DNA of 64,000 bases, from positions 30,559,401 through 30,623,400 of the forward strand of contig OY727097.1 in NCBI GenBank assembly GCA_963402885.1, in the 5' to 3' direction. Position numbers and translations under genes: made by a program. The stretch is from Antedon bifida. Taxonomy: Eukaryota > Echinodermata > Crinoidea > Comatulida > Antedonidae. Numbering within the stretch: position 1 is the first letter of the stretch; every line of letters begins with the position of its first letter. This document shows positions 32,401 through 39,700 of the stretch, piece by piece. Below the pieces are notes generated by a model. The model saw only the letters and a program-made list of their open reading frames with translations. It was not told where the DNA came from and searched no databases.

Positions 32401-33543
32401 TGCAATCTGAAAGTCATCACATCAATGATCAAAATGTTGATAGACCACAAGAAATTAGTTCAAATAAAAATGGTTGTCAAGAAGAGGAATATGTTAGCGA
32501 TAATGAAGTAGAGAATGCAGAAAATATTGCGAGAGGTCAAACAGACAGAAATCACAACAAAGCATTGGAGGGTGACCACCAAGCATTGCAAACTGACCCC
32601 CAAGCATTGCAGAGTGACCACCAAGGATTGAAAGATGCTGGTGGAAGTGTAAGCGGAGAGGAAAATGCTGATGATACTGATTCGGTTGTCATAACGATAA
32701 ACTCAGAAGAAGCTGCCATGCAAAAAGATCGGTTTGAAAGAAAGCAAGAAATGAAAGATAGTGAACCAGCACGGTATCCTTTATATTGATGTATTAATTT
32801 AGTCATCTAAAGTAAAACAGTAGAACCTCTTCTTTATAACAACCATAAGGGCACACTTTTAATAGGGAGTATCCCAAAAAAAAATCTAACAACAGGACAC
32901 TGAGCTCGCCTTGCCAAGATAGGCACTCGTAACAGTCCTTTGATCTTATGTCTGGCTGCGACAAATACCAACAGTATTGTACAATGTAGATATTCTCTGT
33001 TTGTTAAGGGGCGTGATCATGTCGAAGCCACAGATAAACCCTTTGATCTTTGATTGTTAGATTGCCTTGTTACAATTATACAGTATTGTGAGATATGGTT
33101 TCCTTAACCATGCTATTCAGACAACCACCTGTCGTTGTGCCCAACTTCTTTCTGCCACCTGCTGACCTGGAAGCTTCAATGAGAGCTTTAAGAACAGCAG
33201 CATCAGTACTGCCACAACAAGCTGTACAGGTACAACTATCAAAAAGGACATTTTGATTTCACTTTTTGTTTTGTTTGAATTGTAATTTATTTCAAGTAAA
33301 GAACTGTCATTAACCGTTTTTTCCATTTAAAGTTAAGTTTGTCTTCTTTTTCTTTTCTTGTAACCTCAGAATCGACAATATTCAACATCAAAAGCTGCAG
33401 CTGTCAAGGAAGTTGCCGATAGGTTGCACAAGCCAAAAGATCAAAAAGATCCACCAAGACCAAAGACTCGAGGCAGACCACCAACGGCTGAAGAAGCCAA
33501 AAGAATAGCTAAAATATTCTCTGCCAAATTCTCTAGCTCTTGA
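11464..33543 (+). CDS. C2CD3: C2CD3, centriole elongation regulator with multiple C2 domains
   Basis: Forty-four in-frame coding exons, about 2621 aa (human about 2350): 11464-11512, 11854-12028, 12390-12487, 12953-13061, 13268-13347, 13662-13825, 14135-14300, 14453-14651, 16914-17133, 17631-17753, 18647-18748, 19383-19578, 20016-20202, 20382-20497, 20672-20790, 21119-21289, 21471-21824, 22082-22211, 22506-22627, 22907-23008, 23133-23219, 23529-23633, 24092-24171, 24439-24488, 24578-24721, 24898-25026, 25321-25415, 25640-25774, 26095-26235, 26397-26501, 26635-26818, 26922-27053, 27182-27442, 27566-27706, 28003-28114, 28368-28526, 28651-28756, 28873-29117, 29309-29441, 30417-30587, 30768-31189, 31310-32773, 33121-33229, 33370-33543. 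The N-terminus ([18 protein letters not shown], then RCGPKQF) is diagnostic. C2-like domains lie near residues 27-165, 565-790, 870-1065, 1103-1270, 1275-1460, 1550-1720 and 1770-1900. A long disordered exon 42 follows, then the conserved [18 protein letters not shown]2CD3 localises to the distal centriole and is needed for elongation and distal appendages. Confidence 0.95.
12160..12285 (-). mobile_element. MITE copy 5 (orientation B)
   Basis: Both termini present, with TTA flanks on both sides. It lies in C2CD3 intron 2. Confidence 0.9.
12488..12952 (+). other. U12-type AT-AC intron of C2CD3
   Basis: The 5' splice site is ATATCCTTT, the minor-spliceosome consensus. The branch site is CCTTGAC (A at 12940), 12 nt before the terminal AC at 12951-12952. 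Only this split keeps the frame and restores the conserved junction (RCGPKQF...YLND, then MGTAVFEV). The intron also carries a dispersed repeat at about 12600-12800. Confidence 0.85.
12600..12800 (-). repeat. Dispersed repeat, copy 1 (inverted relative to the copy at 32877-33066)
   Basis: Read on the minus strand, it shares cctttgatcttatgtctggc, acaaataccaacagta, catattctctgt and gccacagacaaa with the copy at 32877-33066, in the same order. Both copies have ggcaatctaacaa-like ends, suggesting a short inverted-repeat element. Both happen to lie in C2CD3 U12-type introns. Confidence 0.75.
13062..13267 (+). other. GC-AG intron of C2CD3
   Basis: The donor is GG|GCAAGT, the typical strong context for GC donors. 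Using the nearby GT instead would put a stop in the next exon. The GC choice joins RPING to LFNVFSN in frame, matching the human protein layout. Confidence 0.8.
14699..14704 (-). terminator. Candidate poly(A) signal of the nested gene
   Basis: AATAAA on the minus strand, 245 bp past the nested stop codon. It ends before C2CD3 exon 8 (14453-14651), so the nested transcript need not overlap host exons. Confidence 0.45.
14949..15746 (-). CDS. Nested single-pass membrane protein, unrecognised family
   Basis: A 265-aa open reading frame without introns, on the strand opposite its host C2CD3 and wholly inside intron 8. I chose the ATG at 15746 ([10 protein letters not shown]); the longer open frame to 15770 begins with GTG. 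A hydrophobic segment at about residues 4-27 ([20 protein letters not shown]) followed by KK predicts one membrane span with a long, basic and Pro/Ser-rich C-terminal tail. The tail contains [34 protein letters not shown] and a C-terminal [15 protein letters not shown] with several tyrosines. I do not recognise the family and assign no function. A 5' untranslated exon is likely: acceptor before 15808 and a donor AG|GTATGT at 16287, minus strand. A minus-strand AATAAA lies at 14699-14704. Confidence 0.65.
   Translation of the reverse strand: MEDAIITLQCLTLLVVLFNTFVLAMVLKKLTINATPGSTKSARVTTTTGEIQPIEAGDIGSQHQLVTDKLKNRSETVDDNPKKQLLQFLTRPTVLTNLQHKEIAEDLKSSNQQDYLKIYEQEGTYDDTYENDMLPSMKDKNQAKPRPVFDSKFQPVKPNFPAKPSKGVQRSQSAISSLPSTKPEFVSRMLNAKHTGGSLTKLNKICENASDSVAPPKMPISPRIKKATPFAKVPVQLPESDYVIEEPENEYAYAYIDTSFTSSKR
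16545..16627. repeat. Perfect 37-bp inverted repeat with a 9-nt loop
   Basis: Left arm 16545-16581 and right arm 16591-16627 are exact reverse complements, beginning AGTACTACATCTCTGTATTT; the loop is gaatttcct. It lies in C2CD3 intron 8, upstream of the nested minus-strand gene. It could be a hairpin RNA source or a recent fold-back duplication. Confidence 0.95.
18035..18328. mobile_element. TTAA-flanked non-autonomous element
   Basis: Ends AGATGTATTGTCC and GGACAATACTTCT are near-perfect inverted repeats, and each is flanked by TTAA (18031-18034 and 18329-18332), as in piggyBac-type insertions. Related internal sequence (tttttggtcaaa, aaaatggcatatt) occurs at about 3830-3905 and 6035-6115. 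No transposase is present. Confidence 0.7.
18370..18595 (-). mobile_element. tRNA-derived SINE copy 1
   Basis: Read on the minus strand it begins AGTGGAGTTGTGGCTTGGTG and carries a box A-like TGGCTTGGTGGTTA and box B GGTTCAAGTCC, the internal Pol III promoter of tRNA-type SINEs. The body matches the copies at 33972 and 53305. The 3' tail differs and ends in an A-run. It lies in C2CD3 intron 10. Confidence 0.85.
18784..18930 (-). mobile_element. MITE copy 6 (orientation B)
   Basis: Full-length with intact termini, flanked by TAA on the left and TTA on the right. It lies 35 nt into C2CD3 intron 11. Confidence 0.9.
19063..19341 (-). repeat. SINE-like interspersed element
   Basis: Contains tatatagcgcatataagcaa, gtgctgcacattattac, tacacctgggaggagagagg and ggttggattcaaaacat, ending in actgcgctacacgctctga. 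The tRNA-like terminal block resembles dispersed elements I associate with marine invertebrate genomes. It lies in C2CD3 intron 11. Family assignment is tentative. Confidence 0.5.
20303..20386 (+). repeat. 28-bp tandem triplication carrying the exon 14 splice acceptor
   Basis: Three 28-bp units, each containing tatataattcaatag|aacata, place identical AG acceptors ending at 20325, 20353 and 20381. The last one keeps the C2CD3 frame. Because 28 is not a multiple of three, the upstream acceptors would shift the frame. Confidence 0.9.
20879..21039 (-). mobile_element. MITE copy 7 (orientation B)
   Basis: Full-length with intact termini and two internal ccaaatatggtagtg-type units. It lies in C2CD3 intron 15. 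Confidence 0.9.
22425..22475 (-). repeat. SINE remnant with a box B-like block
   Basis: On the minus strand it reads ctgggttcaaatcctgtcag, matching the box B region of the tRNA-derived SINEs elsewhere in the window. The rest of the element is missing. Confidence 0.5.
23238..23295 (+). mobile_element. MITE copy 8, right-half fragment
   Basis: Only the right half remains (tcatatcactaccatatt to gtagacagagct). It lies 18 nt into C2CD3 intron 21. Confidence 0.85.
23883..24043 (-). mobile_element. MITE copy 9 (orientation B)
   Basis: Full-length; the first base is mutated (CGCTCTG). TAA flanks on both sides. It lies in C2CD3 intron 22. Confidence 0.9.
25837..25996 (-). mobile_element. MITE copy 10 (orientation B)
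   Basis: Full-length with intact termini. It lies 62 nt into C2CD3 intron 28. Confidence 0.9.
27728..27890 (-). mobile_element. MITE copy 11 (orientation B)
   Basis: Full-length with TTA flanks on both sides. It lies 21 nt into C2CD3 intron 34. Confidence 0.9.
29527..29680 (+). mobile_element. MITE copy 12 (orientation A)
   Basis: Left terminus intact, right terminus eroded (tatagacag). It lies in C2CD3 intron 39. Confidence 0.85.
29770..30245. repeat. Degenerate tandem array, period roughly 90 bp
   Basis: A core like tagtagatag-(n)-gctagaatcc-ttaatg-gtgct recurs about six times in C2CD3 intron 39: near 29802, 29938, 30017, 30073, 30145 and 30198. Units are strongly diverged, so this is an old array. 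Confidence 0.55.
30605..30730 (-). mobile_element. MITE copy 13 (orientation B), left end missing
   Basis: Begins inside the element (tagtttgacaaaaaagtgtg) only 17 nt after the C2CD3 exon 40 donor. The first 15-20 bases of the terminus are gone. The right end is eroded (agacagatct). Confidence 0.85.
31680..31805 (+). repeat. Coding 21-bp repeats: six SP-rich heptads in C2CD3 exon 42
   Basis: Six consecutive 7-residue units of the form R-S-P-D-E-R-V (variants [42 protein letters not shown]). They lie in the disordered C-terminal region and could be proline-directed phosphosites. Confidence 0.9.
32571..32633 (+). repeat. Coding 21-bp repeats: three heptads in C2CD3 exon 42
   Basis: Three 7-residue units, [14 protein letters not shown] and SDHQGLK, with a partial unit (NKALE) just before. 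They sit in the same disordered exon as the SP-rich heptads but are unrelated in sequence. Confidence 0.85.
32774..33120 (+). other. U12-type GT-AG intron of C2CD3
   Basis: The donor is GTATCCTTT, and the branch site TTCCTTAAC (33101-33109) lies about 13 nt before the terminal AG. Both match the minor-spliceosome consensus exactly. Splicing joins ...SEPA(R) to [13 protein letters not shown] in frame. The intron carries a CAGTAGAACC-type repeat start at 32819 and the dispersed repeat at 32877-33066. Confidence 0.9.
32877..33066 (+). repeat. Dispersed repeat, copy 2
   Basis: Inverted partner of the repeat at 12600-12800, with ends aatctaacaac and gttagattgcc. It fills much of the C2CD3 U12-type GT-AG intron. 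Confidence 0.75.
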
Positions 33544-33568
33544 CATATAACTTATAAGGAATACTTAA

Positions 33569-33574
33569 AATAAA
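33569..33574 (+). terminator. C2CD3 poly(A) signal AATAAA
   Basis: The first AATAAA after the C2CD3 stop, 26 bp downstream. Alternatives lie further down, for example near 34457. Confidence 0.5.
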
Positions 33575-33971
33575 TATAAGATATATAAGAACCCTTTTTA
33601 GGGTACACTCCATATTTAGGAAACATCCCTATTTAGGGAACACCCTTTTTAGAGTACCCTTTCCTGTGAAGTGGCAATGTATGTTTTAACACAGCAAACC
33701 CCTATTCAGAGGAAATTACTATTTATACTTTGTTGTATCATTCCATATTGTAAATAACTAAAAATTCAAGCCATTATATAAAGTTTGTATAATATTGTAA
33801 AATACTTTATGTATATAATATAAATACGAAAAAATGTACAAAAATATATCATTAAACCATGTAGAATGTAGATTTGTATTTTATTATTGTATATAGTAAA
33901 TGATGAGTTCAGAGCCATCTCACATCATTGTATTTAGATTCCAGCTCTGGCATGTACATCTTCGTATAGTA

Positions 33972-34210
33972 GTGGAGTTGTGGCTTGGTGGTTATGATGC
34001 TTAGCTACCAATCCAAGGGTCCTGGGTTCAAGTCCTGTCATATCAGGATTTATTTCTAATGACAAATTATAAGTCCAGCACCCCCAAAGACTTGTTTATA
34101 TAGAGTATCTTGTGTATATGTTTGTCTTGTAAACAGGATTGTCACCTTTAAGAAGGATAGTGAATGAATTCGCTTATGGTTATCCTTGGCAATTTGCCTA
34201 AATATATAAA
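33972..34210 (+). mobile_element. tRNA-derived SINE copy 2
   Basis: Starts gtggagttgtggcttggtgg, with a box A-like TGGCTTGGTGGTTA and box B GGTTCAAGTCC. The 3' tail (aacaggattgtcacctttaa through gcctaaatatataaaaac) matches the tail of the copy at 53305, not the one at 18370. Confidence 0.85.
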
Positions 34211-34872
34211 AACAAAAACAATATACTGTCGCCAAATATCTTTGATTATTTTGCATGTAATTTGCCCCTATATGAAGTACAGTACATATACAGTATATGT
34301 GCAGTTTTGATGTGTTACGTAAGTATGAGAAGAACACAAACAATAGTTATTGTGACTGATTTTTCTTTTAATTCTTTACCTGTTACTCTGCATTTAAGTG
34401 TAAGCCAAGCCCTGTTAATCTTGTACAATTAGTTCAGATTTAGTTTAATTTAACAAAATAAACACATAACATTATTTGGTCCATTCAAAAGCCTGTATAC
34501 ACCATAAGCTCTTATTATTTATACTAATACACATGTTTTTATGTTGCATTGGTTTAATAACAAATATGTTTAACTTAATCAAAAAATAAATTATAAAATC
34601 ATCATCCCAGCACCAGGGTAATTATTACTTAAAGTCGGGTTATACTTTTACATTTACTACTAATAAACACAAAATAATAACTAGAATCAAACAAAACATA
34701 CATTAATCTCAAATTATAATAATTACATCAAAATAAAGTATATATAAATATTGATAAAATAAAGCGTTACAGCTATATACAACAAAATACCATTTATTTG
34801 CTGAGGTTTGTTTGATTAGGTTGAATACAATGGGACAAGGTGGAATTGTGTTTAAAATATAATAAAGTATTA

Positions 34873-34988
34873 ACCTCTGTCTACACTATCAACTTTATGT
34901 GCCTATGGACATAATGATGTCATATTACTACCATATTTAGGCACATCACACTTTTTTGTCGAACTAGTTTGATAGTGTACACAGAGCT
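34873..34988 (+). mobile_element. MITE copy 14 (orientation A)
   Basis: Both termini are recognisable (left end mutated to ACCTCTG), with TTA flanks on both sides. Intergenic. Confidence 0.85.
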
Positions 34989-35711
34989 TTAATAAAGTAG
35001 GCCACTTTAAAGGCACCCTGCATATATGGGGATACTTTAACATGATTTCTGACTTTTAATGACAGTGTCTCTAACCATGCTACAATGTAAACAAAACATG
35101 TTCCATTGTAGACATACTACTACTATAGTGTTTAAAAAATATATAAAGAAATCATAGTATTAAGATTTGATGCCAAATTCATACCCTTAGTACTGTTTTT
35201 ATACTGTACAGTTGGTATATACAATCAGAATTAAATCTAGTTTGTAACATTTAGAATTAAAATAAATTATACTATTAAAAAGCTACTATAAATATTATGC
35301 TACAGAATAACTTATTGCAAAGAGAGCACTAGATGGGGGTGGATACAATAAAACAATAAACTTTAATACATTATTATTATTACTATATACAATATATAAA
35401 TATAAAGGTGGTGGTCCCTGATGAAATGAAATAAAAAGCTTTTGGGTATATGCTGTGTAGTAGACACATAAACTATGTACTATGAAAACTCAATCGATCA
35501 TACACATAAAAATACTATAAAAACTAAACTTCAAACTCAATTAGTTCTTATAGTAGAGTGTGTCTATAGTTAGCCATCACCTATTAACCCATTTGTAGCC
35601 TAGGCTTCTAGAGTCATAGCACACTCTGTGTTGGCTACTGGACGAAATCTTAAACCTTTAATTTACTGCCGTATTCTACTACAGCCAACTCTCCCAAATA
35701 CCAGACACTCC

Positions 35712-35914
35712 GAAAACTTGCATTAAAAACACATTCATAATACCAGACACTGTATTAAACCAGGTTTTTGGTACTGAGACAGCAGACTTCATAAACTTAA
35801 CTTTACAATCTGAAAACTTGCATTAAAAACACATAATACCAGACATTGTATCAAACCATCCCACAAGTTTCAGGTACTTAGACAGCGGACTTCATAATCT
35901 TAACTTTACAATCT
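35712..35914. repeat. Two-copy 100-bp tandem duplication
   Basis: Units start at 35712 and 35812 with gaaaacttgcattaaaaaca and end in cttaactttacaatct. Differences are small, including a short deletion near the unit start. Confidence 0.8.
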
Positions 35915-35963
35915 TCACTTGACCTCTTAAATTACAACTCCCAAGATTATAATCATCTCTCTA

Positions 35964-36105
35964 CAGCTCTGTCTACACTATTAAAACTAGTTTGACAAAA
36001 AAAGTCTGATATGCCCAAATATGGTAGTGATACGACATCATTGTTTCCATATATGGGCACATCATATTTTTTTGTCACATAAAGTTTGATAGTGTAGACA
36101 GAGCT
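35964..36105 (-). mobile_element. MITE copy 15 (orientation B)
   Basis: Full-length with intact termini. Intergenic, downstream of the SLC36-like gene. Confidence 0.9.
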
Positions 36106-36276
36106 TAATAACTTATTGTTGTCAAAATATGACATTATCTCCCATCTCCAAAATGTACATTTATTTTACATAATATATAAATATACAATGTTTTTAATTA
36201 ATACCTTAAAACAGATATCATATTAAGCAAAATATAATTTGTTCCCATATTTTTTTTTCTCTAAATTTTTTTTTTT

Positions 36277-36282
36277 TTTATT
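36277..36282 (-). terminator. Candidate poly(A) signal of the SLC36-like gene
   Basis: Minus-strand AATAAA 444 bp past the transporter stop. If this site is used, the MITE at 36596 is part of the 3' UTR. Confidence 0.4.
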
Positions 36283-36556
36283 TGGTCAATGTCACTTGAA
36301 AATATATATTTTAATGTTAGAAAGTACCGATGGAAGACCATTATAACTCAGCAAAATTAGTAAATGGACAATTTTGAACAAATACAATTTAGCTCAAGCC
36401 TCTTATACTGTACAATAATAATATTGTGTACTATCTCAAAACAAAATCTCCTCCGATCTCACCTTTTCAGGAACCCTTTTAAAGAATATTAACTTAGCCA
36501 AATCTGGTCCGATGTAAACTATGTTGTTTCTTAAACACCACACACGATTTTTTATC

Positions 36557-36714
36557 CGGGAACTGAAATCCTGGGTCCAGTGTGAACACATTTAAAGCCT
36601 TGTCTACACTATCAAAAATATGTTTTTTTATATTTTGTCAAACTAGTTTGATAGTGTAGACAGAGCTCTAATGTATGGGAACTAGAATCCTGGGTTCAGT
36701 GTGAACACATCTTA
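36557..36714. repeat. Flank duplication with an occupied and an empty MITE site
   Basis: A segment of about 40 bp (gggaactgaaatcctgggt...gtgtgaacacat) occurs at 36557-36595 and again at 36676-36714. The first copy is followed by a MITE, the second is not. Confidence 0.85.
36596..36668 (+). mobile_element. MITE copy 16, internally deleted
   Basis: Only 73 bp: both arms with most of the interior lost. TAA on both sides, allowing one extra base on the right. Confidence 0.85.
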
Positions 36715-36725
36715 AAGGCAAGCCT

Positions 36726-39700
36726 CTAGTGTACTGTTACATTAGAGGCTGAAAAGACTCTTGCTATAACAGTGCCAGTATCATCAGCATCCACACTATC
36801 TGGTGCGAACATCCGGTGCAATGCATCATGGGTACCAATTAAACTCCTAAAAAGCAAAGTTAAAAGTAATATTAGAGGGTAAAGGGTCTTCATGATGCTC
36901 CACTCGGCTATGCGACGATCGATTTGCGCATATCTGCGTGAAAACAAAACATTGACGTTCACATTGATTTGCCGGCGCCGGAACAGGTGCGAAAGACTCT
37001 TAAAGTCAGTGAGATACTTATAAAACAATTTACCGCTATAAAACCTATTTGATTGGTTGAATTACTTACCCAATAACACCAAGAATTATTAGGAACCAAT
37101 CAAAAGCGAGCTGTTGGGATGTTAAGGTTCTAATAGGAAAAAAAATGATAATTGTAGTAACAAAAACAATCATAAGAATTATTATATTATATTTTTTTTT
37201 ACAAAAGATTCACTTTAGATAGTCATGTTTGCATTATAAATTAAAGTTGTTGTCTTTCGAAAGATTGGCTAGTTAGTTATAAAAACAAACTAGATTAGAC
37301 TGATAGATCTAAATGGATCAATCTATTTTCATTCATTCATTGAGATTATTGAAAAAAAAAGTAATGGACAAAGGCAGAATCCCATAAATATGAAAATCCT
37401 GTGACAGGATTGCCATGACAAATATAAAAAATATATAAAAAAAGAACTTACTCATGACAGATTTTCATGTGAAAGATAGCTGGTAGGATAAAAGCCAGGA
37501 GAGTACAACAACTCGCCCCAACAAGGGCCATTAAAGTTGTAAAGTTAGGAATAGCTATTACAATAACACCAGTCACTAGGACCATCATACACCGGATCAT
37601 GTTCTGCAACAACAAACAACAAAATTTATGTCACAAAAAAAAAAATTTGTCAAATTAACTAGAAGGGCACTCAGAGAGCGCAAACATCTGCCTAGGCATA
37701 TGAAAATTGAATGTGTTCCCATACAGCTATGAAATCATCCTTTAAAATCTTATGAAAATTGGGCAATAACTTTTTGAGTTATCCTGCTAACTAACAAATA
37801 TATAAAGAAACAAACACCATCTCACCATTACAGTAATAATTAGTAGTATCAAAATTGACAAAGGAATCCATTTTATAAGCTGGGCATTCGCTTAAGGTTG
37901 CTCCCCATATGGGCATAACCGAAAAGACATAATTTGACATAATTTTGTTTTATAATTTACCTTTAATTAATATTAAAATAAATAAAGTAAAAGCTTACCC
38001 CTTTATTTAAATTTCTTAATGGATCATGTACAACAATATTTTCAACAATTCTGGAAACTGGAAACATCATCATTGGGTATGTGAAGAAGAGTGAGAAACA
38101 CAGACAACCTTTCACTAGCAGTGGGAAGAAGCCAGCTGGTAGATTCAATGTGATGATGTTTGCTGTTTCAGGCCCAAATGACTAACAGAGAAATTGACAA
38201 TAATATGATAATGTAGAAAAAAACTGTATATGAATCAAGAGAGCTATTTCACCTTTGATTGGTCTTACAATATGCTTCCTCCACCCCAAATTTCATAAAA
38301 AAGTAGAAATTACCAAGTATCCACAAACACCAAAGACAATATATAGTGTGGTCACTAAAGTCAACGCAAATACAAATGTTCTGCAATAGAGAAAAAGTAA
38401 GTATTTAATATATTTTTATTTTATTTTGGGTTTGGGAATGCTGTTGAATTGTAAAAGGTTACGGTAATCATTTGAAATCTGTATTACACGGCCAATAACA
38501 AAATTCAATGGGTATCTAGCTTATTTCAGTTTAGCAATTCTTTAGTTGCCGTTCCCCCCTGCCCACTGTATTGCTATGCTTGAGTAATAAATAAACGAAA
38601 CAATAATTACATGTTGATATAATATAATGTGAATATTGCAGGGCCTTAAGTATTTACTTACTTTCGGAATGTTGATCTTACAGAAGGTAGAACTGATGCC
38701 TCTAGTGATAAAACCATTCCAGCACCCTACAATACCAAAAATTATTAATACAAATACTATACACTTTTTTGGGCAGGCTAGTTTTCTGGTGATGTACAAC
38801 CCAATCCTGCAGGGAGCTCCGGTTTAACTTATGAAGATTACAGACATAGAACCAAAATGGTAAGTCTGGACTATTCCTTAAGTTGTCACACTCCAAATTA
38901 ACTATTTAGATTGATATAAATAAAGAAAATAACATATTTCACCTCAAAACAATATATTGCTATGCCAAGAAAAAATGGAAAGCCTGCTAAAGACACTTCT
39001 TTTGGATGAACCCTATAAGAAAGTTTAATCATAAAAATACTGTAGTTATAAAGCTCTGTATACACTATCAAACTTTATGTGATGATGACGAAATGTGATG
39101 CACCCGATGACGACACGATGATGTCATATCACTACCATATTTGGGCATGTCACACATTTTTTGTCAAACTAGTTTGATAGTGTAGACCAGAGCTTTTGTC
39201 AATAAAGTATAATATACGGATGTACCCATTTATACATCCGAGTAAAAAGAGACAAATATATAAAGGAGAAATGTAGATTTATATTTCAAAGAATTGTTTT
39301 AATAACTAAAATAAATATTTCATTTATTAATATTTCTAAATAATAATTTAGATTTCTAGATAAAGTGTCTTGCCTAATGACAACAAGTTGGCTATTGCTA
39401 CAAAGTTAAAATTACTTACTGTTTTAAAACATGTATATGGTCAAAATCAAACCAAAAAACAACACAATATGCAAACACATTAGCAAAATCAGCAAATAGA
39501 CTGAAAAGAAAATAATATTACATTTTAAACATTCACAGAAAATAATTTTTTTGTAACAAATATTTAATTCATCCCCAAAGCTGTGAAGACATTTTAAAAC
39601 TACAGATTACGTCTTAGCCCCATACTAACAATTATTATTTATAAACACTTCAGAATTAAGTTAATACATCTCTTTGTTTTTGATAGAGCTGGTTGCACAA

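Larger units (their letters stand above)
33575..36725. other. Intergenic region between convergent C2CD3 and SLC36-like genes
   Basis: About 3.1 kb with no coding exon seen. It holds short cccttttta/gggtacac repeats (33590-33660), a SINE (33972), three MITE copies, and tandem duplications at 35712-35914 and 36557-36714. The right end is probably the 3' UTR of the transporter, with a minus-strand AATAAA at 36277-36282. Confidence 0.6.

Noticed and set aside
33972..34045. Possible tRNA gene
   Set aside because: Box A and B are present, but the cloverleaf is poor and the sequence is repeated with a SINE body and tail at three places.
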